From positions 794,005 to 858,004 of the forward strand of contig NZ_JAGPXE010000001.1 in NCBI RefSeq assembly GCF_018070075.1: a stretch of DNA of 64,000 bases. Reading direction: 5' to 3'. Made by a program: the position numbers and the translations under genes. How positions within the stretch are numbered: position 1 is the stretch's first letter; every line of letters begins with the position of its first letter. The notes beneath the pieces are model-generated. The model worked only from the letters and a program-made list of their open reading frames with translations. It searched no databases and was not told where the DNA came from. Shown one piece after another: positions 26,804-35,798 of the stretch. The DNA is from Saccharopolyspora endophytica. Lineage in GTDB: Bacteria > Actinomycetota > Actinomycetes > Mycobacteriales > Pseudonocardiaceae.

Positions 26804-27207
26804 GGCCGGGCACCTCCGTCAGTCTGAAGAGTGGCGGTTGCGTGGCCGGTGACCGTGTGGACGTCCCACAGCAGCCCGATCGCAGCAGGTTCGGTGTAGG
26901 TCACCGTGACCGCCACACTCGACGGGCCCTGCAGCGAGACGGTCCCGGTGTGGCCGGTGGCCGCGAGATAACGCCGTGCCGCTGCGGTCGCCTCCGATGG
27001 TTCGAGGGTGATGGAGGTGTGGCGGGTGTCGAGCGCGGTGAGTGCGCTGCGCGCGGTCTCGGCGGCGACTGCGTCGGCCCGGGCGCGCACTCGAAGCCGG
27101 TCGGCACCGTCGACGAGCAACGCGCACAGCAGCAACAGGCAGGGCACCAGGACGGCGACCAGCACACTGACCGACCCGTCGTCACGGCCACGCGCGAAGG
27201 AGGTCAT
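26800..27207 (-). CDS. TadE-like / Rv3654c-like pseudopilin
   Basis: 135 residues with an N-terminal hydrophobic helix (SVSVLVAVLVPCLLLLCALL, about 12-31) after a GRDDGS leader, then a helical stalk (RARADAVAAETARSAL) typical of TadE-type secreted pseudopilins. Third of three such genes, each overlapping the next by 4 bp. It probably primes or caps the Flp pilus. Confidence 0.75.
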   Translation of the reverse strand: MTSFARGRDDGSVSVLVAVLVPCLLLLCALLVDGADRLRVRARADAVAAETARSALTALDTRHTSITLEPSEATAAARRYLAATGHTGTVSLQGPSSVAVTVTYTEPAAIGLLWDVHTVTGHATATLQTDGGARP

Positions 27208-27635
27208 GTTCGCCCCCGAAACGGGTCGACCGGGCTGGAAAACTCAGCACGCAACGGAACTTGACCGGGTAGTCCGGCCAGGCCGGTCAAGTCCGCCAGC
27301 GACACGCTGCAGCGCAGCCCGACCGTGACCACGCCGGTCGTGCCCGCGCGGGTGGCCAGGCCACTGATATCGAGGTCCTGGGCGAGGTCGGTGCACGCCA
27401 GGTGCTGCTCGCCCAGCACCTGCAGGCCGGTCGAGGTGGCTGCGCTGTGGGCACCACTGGGTGTGCGGGCCAGTGACGCGGCGCGTGCGGCCGTGGTCGC
27501 TGCGTGCTCCAGGGCGTGGTGGGCGGTGACGACGCGGCCGGCGGCGATGACCACGACGAGCACCGCCAACAGCAACGGAGTCAGCACAGCGACTTCCACA
27601 CTCGCCGACCCCTCCTCACGCGGGTGGGTGTTCAT
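27204..27635 (-). CDS. TadE-family pseudopilin
   Basis: 143 residues. The leader EEGSASVEVAVLTPLLLAV has the Glu (in SVEVA) expected at position +5 of type IVb pilin-like signals, followed by an amphipathic helix with many Ala. Two Cys about 29 residues apart in the globular part may form a disulfide outside the cell. Overlaps both neighbours by 4 bp. Confidence 0.83.
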   Translation of the reverse strand: MNTHPREEGSASVEVAVLTPLLLAVLVVVIAAGRVVTAHHALEHAATTAARAASLARTPSGAHSAATSTGLQVLGEQHLACTDLAQDLDISGLATRAGTTGVVTVGLRCSVSLADLTGLAGLPGQVPLRAEFSSPVDPFRGRT

Positions 27636-28045
27636 GGTGTGTCTCCCGGGGTGGTGAAGCGTTCCTTGCTGGCTTCGGCGACCTGCATGACGGTCCCCAG
27701 CCCCGGAACAGGGAGAAGGCGGGGCGGGTCACCGCTCACGCGCACGGTGACCCGCGTCCTGGTGACCTGAGCGCTCACCTGGGGTTGGGTCACGAGTCCG
27801 GAGCTCCCGGCCAGGAACGACTCCGCGGTGGACTGGGCGTCGGCGGTGGTGCCGTGCAGCGTGCGCGCCACCTGGACGCCCTGCTGCGCGGCAGCCGAGC
27901 AGATCGTGCGCGTATGCCACCACAACCCGGCCTGCACCACCGTGAGCAGGACGAGCAGCACCAGGGGCGCCAGCACCGCCAACTCCACGGCAGCCGACCC
28001 CGTCTCGAACCGGGCCGCCCGTTTACCTCGGGTGCGAGTCAACAT
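27632..28045 (-). CDS. TadE-family pseudopilin
   Basis: 137 residues. ETGSAAVELAVLAPLVLLVL is a classic TadE start: Gly cleavage site, Glu at +5 and a hydrophobic helix. A helical stalk and small beta-rich end follow. First of the three TadE-like genes, 22 bp after the Flp pilin gene. Confidence 0.87.
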   Translation of the reverse strand: MLTRTRGKRAARFETGSAAVELAVLAPLVLLVLLTVVQAGLWWHTRTICSAAAQQGVQVARTLHGTTADAQSTAESFLAGSSGLVTQPQVSAQVTRTRVTVRVSGDPPRLLPVPGLGTVMQVAEASKERFTTPGDTP

Positions 28046-28067
28046 CAGCGATCACCTCGCTCCGGGG

Positions 28068-28298
28068 TCAGTGGATTTGGGCTTGGTACTTCTGGACCAC
28101 GGCGGTGATCGCGGCCCCGAGCCCGAGTGCCGCAGCCAACGCAATCGCCGTCAACACGGCCTTTTCGGTGCTCTCCGAACCGCGATCATCGAAACGAACC
28201 CTTTCGACGAAACGGGCGAGCGTGGTGGTGCTGGTGGCGAGGCAGGCGGCGACGAGCATCACCGTGACGGTCACCTGCGTACGAAGGATGGGGATCAT
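28068..28298 (-). CDS. Flp-type major pilin
   Basis: 76 residues. A hydrophobic N-terminal segment and a charged spacer lead to DDRGSESTEKAV, which contains a plausible prepilin peptidase site (Gly-Ser with Glu at +5), then a 20-residue Ala/Leu helix and the short polar end QKYQAQIH. Size and shape fit Flp pilins of Tad systems. It follows TadC by 46 bp. The Flp assignment rests on context as much as sequence. Confidence 0.75.
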   Translation of the reverse strand: MIPILRTQVTVTVMLVAACLATSTTTLARFVERVRFDDRGSESTEKAVLTAIALAAALGLGAAITAVVQKYQAQIH

Positions 28299-28344
28299 GA
28301 CAACCTCTCAGCGATGGGAATCGGCATTGTCGTGTGGTGCGCGG

Positions 28345-29214
28345 CTATCCGATGAGCAGCCGCGCGACGGTGGGGTAGAGGGCCAGCAGAAGGAACCCGG
28401 CCATCAGGGCGGTGACCGGTAGCGTGAGGCGCTCGGTGCGCGCGTTGGCCTCGGCCTTGTCCTCGGTGGTGGTCGTGGCGCGCAGACTCGCGGCCTGCGC
28501 GGTGAGGCTGGCGTAGATCGCGGCACCATCTGCAGCGGTCGCGGCCAGATCGGCGACCGTCACGAGCTCGTCCAGCCGGACCTGTTCCCCGAGACCGCGC
28601 AGCGCGTCCCAGGGCGAGTACCCGTGGTTCTCGGCCCTGACCAGCGTGCGGTGCAGCCGCTGCAGCAGCGGGTGGTCTGCGAGCGCGGCGGCCTCGTGCA
28701 GGGCCGGTCCCGGCGCTTGGCCGGCGGCGCGCTCTTGGGCCACCAGGTCGAGATAGACCGCCAGCACTCGGCGCGCATCGCTGCGTGCGTGGCGCGCGGC
28801 ATCGCGCGTGCGCCACACCGGCACCCAAGCCCCTGCTACCGCACACCCCAGAACCAGCACCGGTGCGACGAGGAGCGAAACAGTCCCGGCAGCCACGAAT
28901 CCTGTTGCGAGAACCAGTCCGGTGAGCCCGGAGGCCAGACTCCACGTGATGCGATTGGACATATAGGACTGTGGTGTTTGCTCGAGCAGATCGAGGTCTG
29001 CTTCGGGGATCGCCAGCCACGGGTGACCGGCCTGCTGTGCCCTCTGGATGAGCCGGTCCATGCGCTGGTGCTGTGCGGTGGTGGGGTGGGTGAGGTGGTG
29101 CAGTGCTGCCTGCAGGTTCATCGGAGCCGGGCCGACCACACCACGAATGCCTGCAGCGAGCCCGATCCCGAGCAGTGTTCCGACGAGGGCGGCCATCGGG
29201 ATTGTGGGAGTCAT
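28345..29214 (-). CDS. tadC: TadC-type inner-membrane platform protein
   Basis: 289 residues with an N-terminal membrane helix, two central helices (about 92-130) and a C-terminal one (about 267-285), around a GspF-like cytoplasmic domain (LAVYLDLVAQERAAGQAPG; LGEQVRLDELVTVADLA). With TadB it forms the platform on which the TadA ATPase acts. It overlaps tadB by 4 bp. Confidence 0.88.
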   Translation of the reverse strand: MTPTIPMAALVGTLLGIGLAAGIRGVVGPAPMNLQAALHHLTHPTTAQHQRMDRLIQRAQQAGHPWLAIPEADLDLLEQTPQSYMSNRITWSLASGLTGLVLATGFVAAGTVSLLVAPVLVLGCAVAGAWVPVWRTRDAARHARSDARRVLAVYLDLVAQERAAGQAPGPALHEAAALADHPLLQRLHRTLVRAENHGYSPWDALRGLGEQVRLDELVTVADLAATAADGAAIYASLTAQAASLRATTTTEDKAEANARTERLTLPVTALMAGFLLLALYPTVARLLIG

Positions 29215-30053
29215 GACGCGTCTCCCCGCAGGTAGCGAGCCGCAGCATGGGGCGTGGATAGGCGGTGCATGTGCCAGAGGGCGCCGGCGAAGATCGCCAC
29301 GACCACCGCGAGGACACCTTGGCCCAGCGCCGTACTGATCGGTGCGAGGTACTCCTGGGCGAACACCACCAGCCCGAGGACCATGACCGCGCTGATGCCG
29401 ATCAGCGTGCGCACCGTGGTCCGGGGCTTGGCGCGGTCGGCTTCCACCTCGCGCGCACTGGCGGCCCGTGCGGTCAGACTCACCGCCTGCCCTTGCAAGA
29501 TCTCGACCACGCCGCGTCCCCCCGCGCGCACGCGCAGCAGCAGCGCGAGCACGACCTCATCGACGGCGGGATGGGACAACTCCGCGGCGAAGGCCCGCAG
29601 CGCTGGTTCCGTGCCCTCCCGGCGCATCGCCTCGGCCAGCCGGGCAACAGCGGGAGCCAACAGCGCCGGTGCAGTGTCGGCCGAGCGCGTCACGGCCTGG
29701 TGCAGGCCACCCGCCCCGGAGGCCAGAAGATCACCCAAACGTCGCGTCCACGTCGCCACCGCCTCGTGCAACGCGATGTCGTCGCGCACCTGCCGGGGCG
29801 CCAGCAACGCCGGAACAGCCAGAACCCCGAAAACTGCGGCGGCAGCGGCCACGGGCCAGCCCGTGGCCCACCACGCCACACCAGCGGCCAACGACGCGAT
29901 CAACCCGCGCCGTCGCCACCGCTCCATCCACGCCACCACCGACCTCGCCCGCGAGGGCATCGTGGGGGGACGCGGAGGCCGGAAGAACAGAACGCTGAAA
30001 AGCAGGCCAATCCCCAGGAAGAGCCCGAACACAGCTGCCAAAGCGATGATCAT
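29211..30053 (-). CDS. tadB: TadB-type inner-membrane platform protein
   Basis: 280 residues. Two N-terminal helices (about 1-25, 55-85), a GspF domain with SGAGGLHQAVTRSADTAP and LLLRVRAGGRGVVEILQ, and two C-terminal helices (about 205-255). This matches TadB of Flp pilus systems. Overlaps both tadA and tadC by 4 bp. Confidence 0.88.
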   Translation of the reverse strand: MIIALAAVFGLFLGIGLLFSVLFFRPPRPPTMPSRARSVVAWMERWRRRGLIASLAAGVAWWATGWPVAAAAAVFGVLAVPALLAPRQVRDDIALHEAVATWTRRLGDLLASGAGGLHQAVTRSADTAPALLAPAVARLAEAMRREGTEPALRAFAAELSHPAVDEVVLALLLRVRAGGRGVVEILQGQAVSLTARAASAREVEADRAKPRTTVRTLIGISAVMVLGLVVFAQEYLAPISTALGQGVLAVVVAIFAGALWHMHRLSTPHAAARYLRGDAS

Positions 30054-31414
30054 GGTGAAACCCCCGGACGAGGATCCGAAAACTCGTTGCGTTGCAACGC
30101 CTGTGCGTCAAGCCCGTGCTGATGGAGCCGGGTGCGTAGCGGCTCGCTGGGCGGGTACACGGGTGCGATGCACCCGCTGCTGGGGTGCGGGCCGAACAGC
30201 GGGATCAGATCCGGTGTCCCGGCATCACCGACCGGCCCGACTTCACAAATCTCGGTGACGACCCGCTCGCGTCGGCCCTCGCAGTCCCGACGGGTCACGT
30301 GCACGATCAGATCCAGGGCCGAGGCCGTCCAGCGATGAGCCGCAGCGACACTCAGCGGCGGGTGCGCGAGTTGGCCGAGCGCGGCGATGCGGTCGGGCAC
30401 TGCCCTGGCCGAGGTGGCGTGCAGCGTGCCCATACCCCCGGCGGCCCCGTTGCCCAACGCGCGCAGCAGCGAGGTGATCTCGCCACCCCGAACCTCCCCG
30501 ACGATCACCCGCGAAGGGGAATGCCGAAGGGTCTGCTTCAGCAGGGCATCCAGGGTGATCTCCCCGACGCCCTCGGCATTGGGTGCACGCGCTTCCAGCG
30601 CTGTCACCAGCGGATGCGCGACCGGGTTCAGGTGCAGTCCGAGCTCGTAGTCGTCCTCGACAGTCACCACGTGCTCGTGGTCGGCAATGGCGTGGCACAG
30701 CGAACGCAGCAGTGTCGTCTTACCGGCTGCAGGTCCACCGGTGACCAGCAGGTTCAGCCCGGCACGGACAGCGGCCTGCAGGAAATCGTGGATACGGTCG
30801 TTGACGGTGCCACGTTGGTGCAGATCATCCAGCGTGGCGTGGGCGAGCCGATGGCGCCGGATCGCGATCCGCGGCCGGTCGGAGACCTCGCGCACCGCGG
30901 CCAACCGAGCCCCCAACGGGCCACCAGCCGACAGGCGGAGATTGCCCATCGGGTGGGCCGGCGAGAACTCCCGGCTGGTCTGTCCCAGCCGCGCGAACAT
31001 CGACTCCAACTGCGCCAACAAGTCCGCGTCCGAGCGGCCGACCGGATGCGGCCACGCCTGCACGCTTCCATCGGAGCGTTCGAGCCACACGCGGTCGTGG
31101 CCGTGGATGTGGATGTTCTCGACGTCCTCGCGCTCCAGCAGCGGCTGCAGATCACCCAACCCGGACAGCGCCGCCAGGACGGCATCGGTGAGCCGCTTCT
31201 CGGCGATCTCCGACAACGGCTGATCCCCCTGCGCGGCGCGGTGCAGAGTCCACGCGGCGATCTCAGCGGCGACCAGCGACCGGTGCCGGGCAAGATCATC
31301 TCCGGGTGCGAGGCGTTCGGCCACCCGCGCCCGCAACTGCGCCACCGTGTCCGCGTCCGGGACGGGGCCGTGCTCGTCGGCGGGATTCATCCGTGAACTG
31401 ATCTGCGAGGTCAT
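30050..31414 (-). CDS. tadA: TadA/CpaF-type secretion ATPase
   Basis: 454 residues from an ATG after AGGAGAAGG. Walker A is GGPAAGKTT at 226-234, followed by the Asp box (VTVEDDYELGL) and the Walker B/His-box region (SRVIVGEVRGGEITSLLRAL; GTLHATSA). These identify a GspE/PilT-family ATPase of the CpaF branch, which drives Flp pilus assembly. Overlaps tadZ and tadB genes. Confidence 0.94.
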   Translation of the reverse strand: MTSQISSRMNPADEHGPVPDADTVAQLRARVAERLAPGDDLARHRSLVAAEIAAWTLHRAAQGDQPLSEIAEKRLTDAVLAALSGLGDLQPLLEREDVENIHIHGHDRVWLERSDGSVQAWPHPVGRSDADLLAQLESMFARLGQTSREFSPAHPMGNLRLSAGGPLGARLAAVREVSDRPRIAIRRHRLAHATLDDLHQRGTVNDRIHDFLQAAVRAGLNLLVTGGPAAGKTTLLRSLCHAIADHEHVVTVEDDYELGLHLNPVAHPLVTALEARAPNAEGVGEITLDALLKQTLRHSPSRVIVGEVRGGEITSLLRALGNGAAGGMGTLHATSARAVPDRIAALGQLAHPPLSVAAAHRWTASALDLIVHVTRRDCEGRRERVVTEICEVGPVGDAGTPDLIPLFGPHPSSGCIAPVYPPSEPLRTRLHQHGLDAQALQRNEFSDPRPGVSP

Positions 31415-32220
31415 GCCACCTTCTCCTGTCCCTCGTCGCTGGCCGGAGCGGAGGACACCCGGGCGGGTCCGGCGAGTTGGTTGTGCAGGCGGCGCGCTGC
31501 TTTACGGCTGGTGCGCAGCAACGCCGAACGGCGCGGTTGCAGGCAGGGCGTACCGCCATCGCAGAGCGCACCTGCTGCGGCCGGGTCATCGGGGAGTTCC
31601 ATCCCGACCGGGATGGCCAAGGCACGGGCGGCATCGTCGGCCTGGCGGCTGGTGGCCACCGACACCGCCGCGCCCAACCGCTCGGAAGGCACCAGGTCAC
31701 GCAAGACCGTGACCAGTCGGCCGGCCGCGACGATGTGCCGAAGCGTCGGGCGGACCCCGACCAGGACGAGATCGGACTCGGCCACCAGCGGCCACGGCGT
31801 CGCGGGACTCCACCGACCCGCGTCCACGAGCACATCCGGACCACTTTCGCTGAGGTCCCGCAGCGCGCTGGCCAGCCGCTTCCACCCATCGGAGCCGATC
31901 GCGCCGGCCTGGACCGGACCGTTGACCCCGACCAGAAGCCGCAATCCGCCGCTGTCGGGGACTTCTTGTGCGTGACCGGCCAAGCCTTCGGCCGGCACGG
32001 ATTCGAGGTGCCGAGTCGAGGAGGCGAAGCTGAGCACGCTGTGGTCGGAGGTGAGCCGACCATCGACCCACCACTGTCCTGCCCACCCGGGCAGCAGATC
32101 GCCTCCCGCCGGATCGGCATCGACCACGAGCAGGGCGTGGGGCCACACCGTCGCCAGCGCTGCGATCCCCGTAGTCACCCCCGGCGACCCCTTCGCCGAC
32201 AGAACCGTCACCAAAGCCAT
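31411..32220 (-). CDS. TadZ/CpaE-like ParA-fold protein
   Basis: 269 residues from ATG 32220, ten bases after AAAGGAG; a GTG at 32229 is also possible but too close to that site. It has a MinD/ParA fold with a deviant Walker A (SAKGSPGVTT near residue 8) lacking the usual GKGG/K pattern, then LLVVDADPAGGDL. TadZ proteins place the pilus machine at a site in the cell and often have degraded ATPase motifs. It overlaps tadA by 4 bp. Confidence 0.82.
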   Translation of the reverse strand: MALVTVLSAKGSPGVTTGIAALATVWPHALLVVDADPAGGDLLPGWAGQWWVDGRLTSDHSVLSFASSTRHLESVPAEGLAGHAQEVPDSGGLRLLVGVNGPVQAGAIGSDGWKRLASALRDLSESGPDVLVDAGRWSPATPWPLVAESDLVLVGVRPTLRHIVAAGRLVTVLRDLVPSERLGAAVSVATSRQADDAARALAIPVGMELPDDPAAAGALCDGGTPCLQPRRSALLRTSRKAARRLHNQLAGPARVSSAPASDEGQEKVA

Positions 32221-32258
32221 TGCGCTCACGCTCCTTTCACCGAAATGCGGAATCTTCG

Positions 32259-32936
32259 CTAGTGATCCGGTCCGAGAACCGTCAGAACCGCGCCGGTCGC
32301 GGCGGCCGAGGTGGCTTGATGGGCGGCGTAGTCGGGAAGGAGCAGGTCCACCACGACTGCCCCTTCGGCATCCGGCGGTGCCATCCGAACCACTCGGGCA
32401 CGAAAAGCCGACGTCGTGGGACTCGCCTCGGCTATGGAACTCGACGCCCCGGACAGCGCTGTGACTTCGACTGGTGTGTTGGGGATCAGTCCTGCTGAAG
32501 GGAACCGGCCGGGCTCCAAGCGCAGGCCGACGACGACTTGCCGGGGCCCCGGAACCGCCTGCGTCGTGAGGTCCCGTGGAGCGAGCAGCTCGCCGGCACG
32601 CAGATTCGTTGCGGCGACCTTGCCGGTGATCTCACCCAGGCGTGCTTGGGACACGGTGAACCGCGCCGCCTCGGGCGGAAGATCCACAGTCGCCAGGTCC
32701 GCCTGCGAGATGGGCTCGGCCCAGGCGAGGTCCCTGGTAAGCACCAGCACGGGCTCGCGGTCATGCGCTCCGGCCACGAGCGCGACAACGCCGGCCACCG
32801 ACCCTGCGATCAACCCGGCCGACAGACCCAGCAGCCACCAACGCCTGCGCCGAGGGATCCTCGGACCACGGGAACGGTGACCGTTTCCCCGCTCATCAGA
32901 TGAGGCCGTCAGCTCAGAAAGACCCGGATTAGACAT
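32259..32936 (-). CDS. SAF-domain protein, CpaB/RcpC-like
   Basis: 225 residues. A basic N-terminus, one membrane helix (about 33-57) and then a SAF domain (PVLVLTRDLAWAEPISQADL; TNLRAGELLAPRDL). CpaB-type proteins act at the outer part of Tad systems and bind the cell envelope. Its place before tadZ-tadA fits this. Confidence 0.82.
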   Translation of the reverse strand: MSNPGLSELTASSDERGNGHRSRGPRIPRRRRWWLLGLSAGLIAGSVAGVVALVAGAHDREPVLVLTRDLAWAEPISQADLATVDLPPEAARFTVSQARLGEITGKVAATNLRAGELLAPRDLTTQAVPGPRQVVVGLRLEPGRFPSAGLIPNTPVEVTALSGASSSIAEASPTTSAFRARVVRMAPPDAEGAVVVDLLLPDYAAHQATSAAATGAVLTVLGPDH

Positions 32937-33005
32937 AGACGTCTCCCCACAACGGAATTGAAAGCGAGATCAAAGAGAAAAAGAGAAATGAATCAAGAAA
33001 CGCGG

Positions 33006-33941
33006 TTATTGAGCGCGGAGGGCTTGCGCTTCGGCGATCACGAGCTGGGTCTGGGCTCGGGAGGTCATCGGAGGCAGGACACCACCAGTCGGGGAACTTC
33101 CAGTCCAGCCGCGCCAGGTCACTTCCCAGGTAATGGACCACTGCGCCGATACCGGACCAGCAGAAGGCCGCTCGTAGACGACATTGCAGTCAGGCGACGG
33201 GGAATGCACGCCGAAGGACCTCTCATAAGGTGTCCCGGGTCCCGTGCAGGAGGCGGACGCGGTGCCATTACCCGGTTCCATCGTCAGCCGGACGGGCGTA
33301 GCGGTGACTTCGGCCCACACCGGTCCAGCCTCAACTCGCTGGCGTTGCGGGCGCCAGGTGCTGGGATCGGTCCAGAACCAGGTGAACTCGCCGACCATGG
33401 TCGCGGCCTGACCGTCCTGCAGGCGCAGGTCAGGAGAGTGCTGTGGCACTGGGAGCGGAAGCCGAAGCTGCTGGAGTGCTTGCTGGACGAGCACCGCGGG
33501 ATCCGGTGGGCCGGCGGCGCCCGGTGGTGTTTCCCCGGGCTGGGGCTCGCCCGACGGGCACCGTCCTTCGTCTAGCGGGCCGAAGCACCACGACGACAGC
33601 GGGCCCGTACTCAGCATCAACGCAGGATCGTCTGAAGCAGGCGAGTCGCACATGATCGTGGGGCACAACGGGACCACCGCAGGACCAGAACCATGCAAGC
33701 CCCCCGAGGACCCGCCCGACGCTGAGGCCGACGAGGAATCCCCTGACGAGTCACCCGAGCTGCTGCCGGAGCTGTCTGGGCTGGTGGCTCCCATCTCGAT
33801 CGAGGGAGAGGAGTACAAGCCACCGAAGTCGCCAGGAGTCACCTCGACCCCACCCTCCTGCGCTGAACCCAACGGACTGAAGCCCATGCACAGCAGCACG
33901 GCACCGCCGACGGCTAACGCCGGAACACGACGCGCAGGCAT
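33006..33941 (-). CDS. secreted unknown protein of the Tad operon
   Basis: 311 residues. The signal peptide (about 1-27) ends near LGSAQ. A Ser/Gly/Asp-rich low-complexity stretch (about 55-85) and a Pro-rich part follow; the C-terminal ~150 residues are Trp-rich and look beta-stranded (EFTWFWTDPSTW; SITWEVTWRGW). ATG 33941 overlaps the upstream stop (TGATG); a GTG at 33947 is an alternative. Similar secreted proteins are seen in actinobacterial Tad clusters; function unknown. Confidence 0.75.
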   Translation of the reverse strand: MPARRVPALAVGGAVLLCMGFSPLGSAQEGGVEVTPGDFGGLYSSPSIEMGATSPDSSGSSSGDSSGDSSSASASGGSSGGLHGSGPAVVPLCPTIMCDSPASDDPALMLSTGPLSSWCFGPLDEGRCPSGEPQPGETPPGAAGPPDPAVLVQQALQQLRLPLPVPQHSPDLRLQDGQAATMVGEFTWFWTDPSTWRPQRQRVEAGPVWAEVTATPVRLTMEPGNGTASASCTGPGTPYERSFGVHSPSPDCNVVYERPSAGPVSAQWSITWEVTWRGWTGSSPTGGVLPPMTSRAQTQLVIAEAQALRAQ

Positions 33942-34462
33942 CAGCACTCACCGCCCGGGTACTCGATCTTCGCCACCCGCCAGCCACCCGACTCCCGGGA
34001 CAGGGTCGCCGAGACGGCATTGCGGGCGGGGCCGACGTTGCGCGGCTGTCCCGTGGCGGCATCCGCCAACCCGGCCTGGCTACCGTCCTGGCAGTCGGTG
34101 ATCACCGCGCGACCTCCCTCGATGCGTGTACCGGTGATCCGCGGGGTGACGGTGCCGTAGAGCCGAACACCCTGGGTCCGCTGCTGCCGGGCACGAGTGG
34201 CCACCTGCTCGGACAACTCAGCCGTCGCCACCGTCCGCAGCCGCTGGTCCCATCCCTGATCCGGCTCCGCACTCGACACCCACGACACCGACCAGAACTC
34301 GCGGTACACCCCTTCGATCGCAGCATTCTCCGAAGGCTGAGCCGGGGGAGCCGCGATCTCGTCAGCTGGCGGCGCCGCGGGTGGCGTCGACGAGCACGCA
34401 CTCGCTACCGCGCCGGCAACACAGGCCGCGATCACCAGAACTTGTGAACTGAATCGGGACAT
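33941..34462 (-). CDS. probable lipoprotein of the Tad operon
   Basis: 173 residues. The hydrophobic leader ends VASAC-SST, giving a likely lipidated Cys23 (the -3 position is Ala, so the lipobox is imperfect). A Pro/Ala linker is followed by a small alpha/beta domain (YREFWSVSW... RVAKIEYPGGEC) resembling the fold of secreted DUF4878/NTF2-like proteins. It may anchor or guide the pilus outside the membrane. Confidence 0.75.
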   Translation of the reverse strand: MSRFSSQVLVIAACVAGAVASACSSTPPAAPPADEIAAPPAQPSENAAIEGVYREFWSVSWVSSAEPDQGWDQRLRTVATAELSEQVATRARQQRTQGVRLYGTVTPRITGTRIEGGRAVITDCQDGSQAGLADAATGQPRNVGPARNAVSATLSRESGGWRVAKIEYPGGEC

Positions 34463-34474
34463 CAGGACCTCTCC

Positions 34475-35152
34475 TCATGAATAGCTGACGATGGCGATCC
34501 AGCCGCCAAGAACAATGCTGGGACCAGCGGCGATGCGACTCTCCTCGCCACGTCGGCCCATCAACCACGCAACGGCCGCCACGGCACCGAGCATGACCAG
34601 CGACAGGAACAAGCCCCAGAGCACGGTGCGCCAGCCCAGCCAGCCCCAAAACGCCGCCAAGGCGCTCAGCAAAGTCACGTCACCGAAGCCGAGCCAGGCG
34701 GGCGCCGACGCGTAGATCCCAGCTCCCATCGCCAGGACAAGCAGCACCGCACCGAAACTTCGCAGCAACGGCGTGAGACCGCCGGATCCGCTGACCGTAA
34801 GACACGCGAAGACCACGACACCGCCCGCTGCCAGAGCAAGCACCCACGTCCGAGGCAGGCGATGACAGTGGAGATCGATCGCACTGAGGCCGACACCGAT
34901 CACGCCCAACCACCACCACGCCGGCAATGCCGGATCTCCGCCGAAGAAGACACCGACACCAATCGAGACGACTGCACAGGTGACAACGAGGCCAGCGAGC
35001 GGAGCGGCCTTAAGCGCGGTCGGAACCCAGCGCCGCATTACCCACGCCGAGCCGACAGCCGCTCCAACTCCTAGCAATGCCCACAGTCCGGTCACCACGA
35101 GGACGCCACCGTGGGTCGTTATGGCTTCGACAGTCGCGCGGAGGATCTCCAT
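34475..35152 (-). CDS. A24 prepilin peptidase (TadV/CpaA-like)
   Basis: 225 residues with seven or so hydrophobic helices. The two catalytic aspartates of the A24 family are visible: Asp93 in SAIDLHCHRLP and Asp158 in GFGDVTL. It should process the Flp pilin and TadE-type proteins encoded downstream. It lacks the N-terminal methylase Cys pairs, as in the short TadV branch. Confidence 0.87.
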   Translation of the reverse strand: MEILRATVEAITTHGGVLVVTGLWALLGVGAAVGSAWVMRRWVPTALKAAPLAGLVVTCAVVSIGVGVFFGGDPALPAWWWLGVIGVGLSAIDLHCHRLPRTWVLALAAGGVVVFACLTVSGSGGLTPLLRSFGAVLLVLAMGAGIYASAPAWLGFGDVTLLSALAAFWGWLGWRTVLWGLFLSLVMLGAVAAVAWLMGRRGEESRIAAGPSIVLGGWIAIVSYS

Positions 35153-35164
35153 GACAGTCTCCGG

Positions 35165-35584
35165 CTACGCAATCCAACGAACGAGCTGCAAGGGGGCCTG
35201 TTGCTTTAGCCGAGGCAGTGGAATCACCTGGGCCTGAGTCGCCTCGTAGGGTTCCAGGACGTTCTCGGCGAGCTGATCGAAGTCGACGGCATTTCGTGGG
35301 GCGCCGGAGGCGGCAAGCGCCTGCAGTACCTCGCGCCGGTCGCGCGCACTTACTCCACCCCAGATGCCCCATGAATGACCGTCGTCCGCTTCGAATTCCA
35401 GCGCCATCGCCAGGCATTGCGGCCGCAGCGGGCATCCCGAACACGCCTGCCGTGCCCGCGACCGTTGCCGCTCCACAGCACGCCCGCCACGAGCGTCGTC
35501 GTGAAACCAGTCGGCCGAGAACGGCTGCCGCACGCACTTGCCCTCAGCGAACACTTCCGGATACCGCTTGACCGGATCTTTCAT
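35165..35584 (-). CDS. WhiB-family iron-sulfur regulator
   Basis: 139 residues. The four cluster cysteines are Cys17, Cys48, Cys51 and Cys57, and the GIWGG turn is at 73-77, followed by a basic segment (RDRREVL). This is the complete WhiB pattern. It is the first gene of the minus-strand pilus unit, 12 bp before the prepilin peptidase gene, so it probably controls pilus genes with a sigma factor partner. The upstream region is shared with the divergent XRE gene. Confidence 0.94.
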   Translation of the reverse strand: MKDPVKRYPEVFAEGKCVRQPFSADWFHDDARGGRAVERQRSRARQACSGCPLRPQCLAMALEFEADDGHSWGIWGGVSARDRREVLQALAASGAPRNAVDFDQLAENVLEPYEATQAQVIPLPRLKQQAPLQLVRWIA

Positions 35585-35798
35585 GACAGTGCCCCCTCGT
35601 CAAGAAATGATGTTGAATCAGATTTATTGATCTCCAGCTGGAGGTCTCGAACAAATCGAGCGAATTTTGATCTTTTCTAGCTCGATGAGAATTACGCTAC
35701 TACGAATCGGTGCTCCGTCAATCGATACGCAGGTATCGCTAGCGAGGATTGCTCTGCGGTGTCATGCTGGTCTCGCAACGCTGACCTGGGGAGCTGTG
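35585..35798. promoter_or_regulatory. divergent promoter region whiB / XRE with palindromes
   Basis: A 214-bp A/T-richer gap between divergent genes. It holds three inverted repeats: CTCCAGCTGGAG (35632-35643), CTCGA-N5-TCGAG (35646-35660) and CGATAC-N4-GTATCG (35723-35738). These are candidate operators for the XRE protein or other regulators and should overlap the promoters of both units. No clear -10/-35 pair is assigned. Confidence 0.55.
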
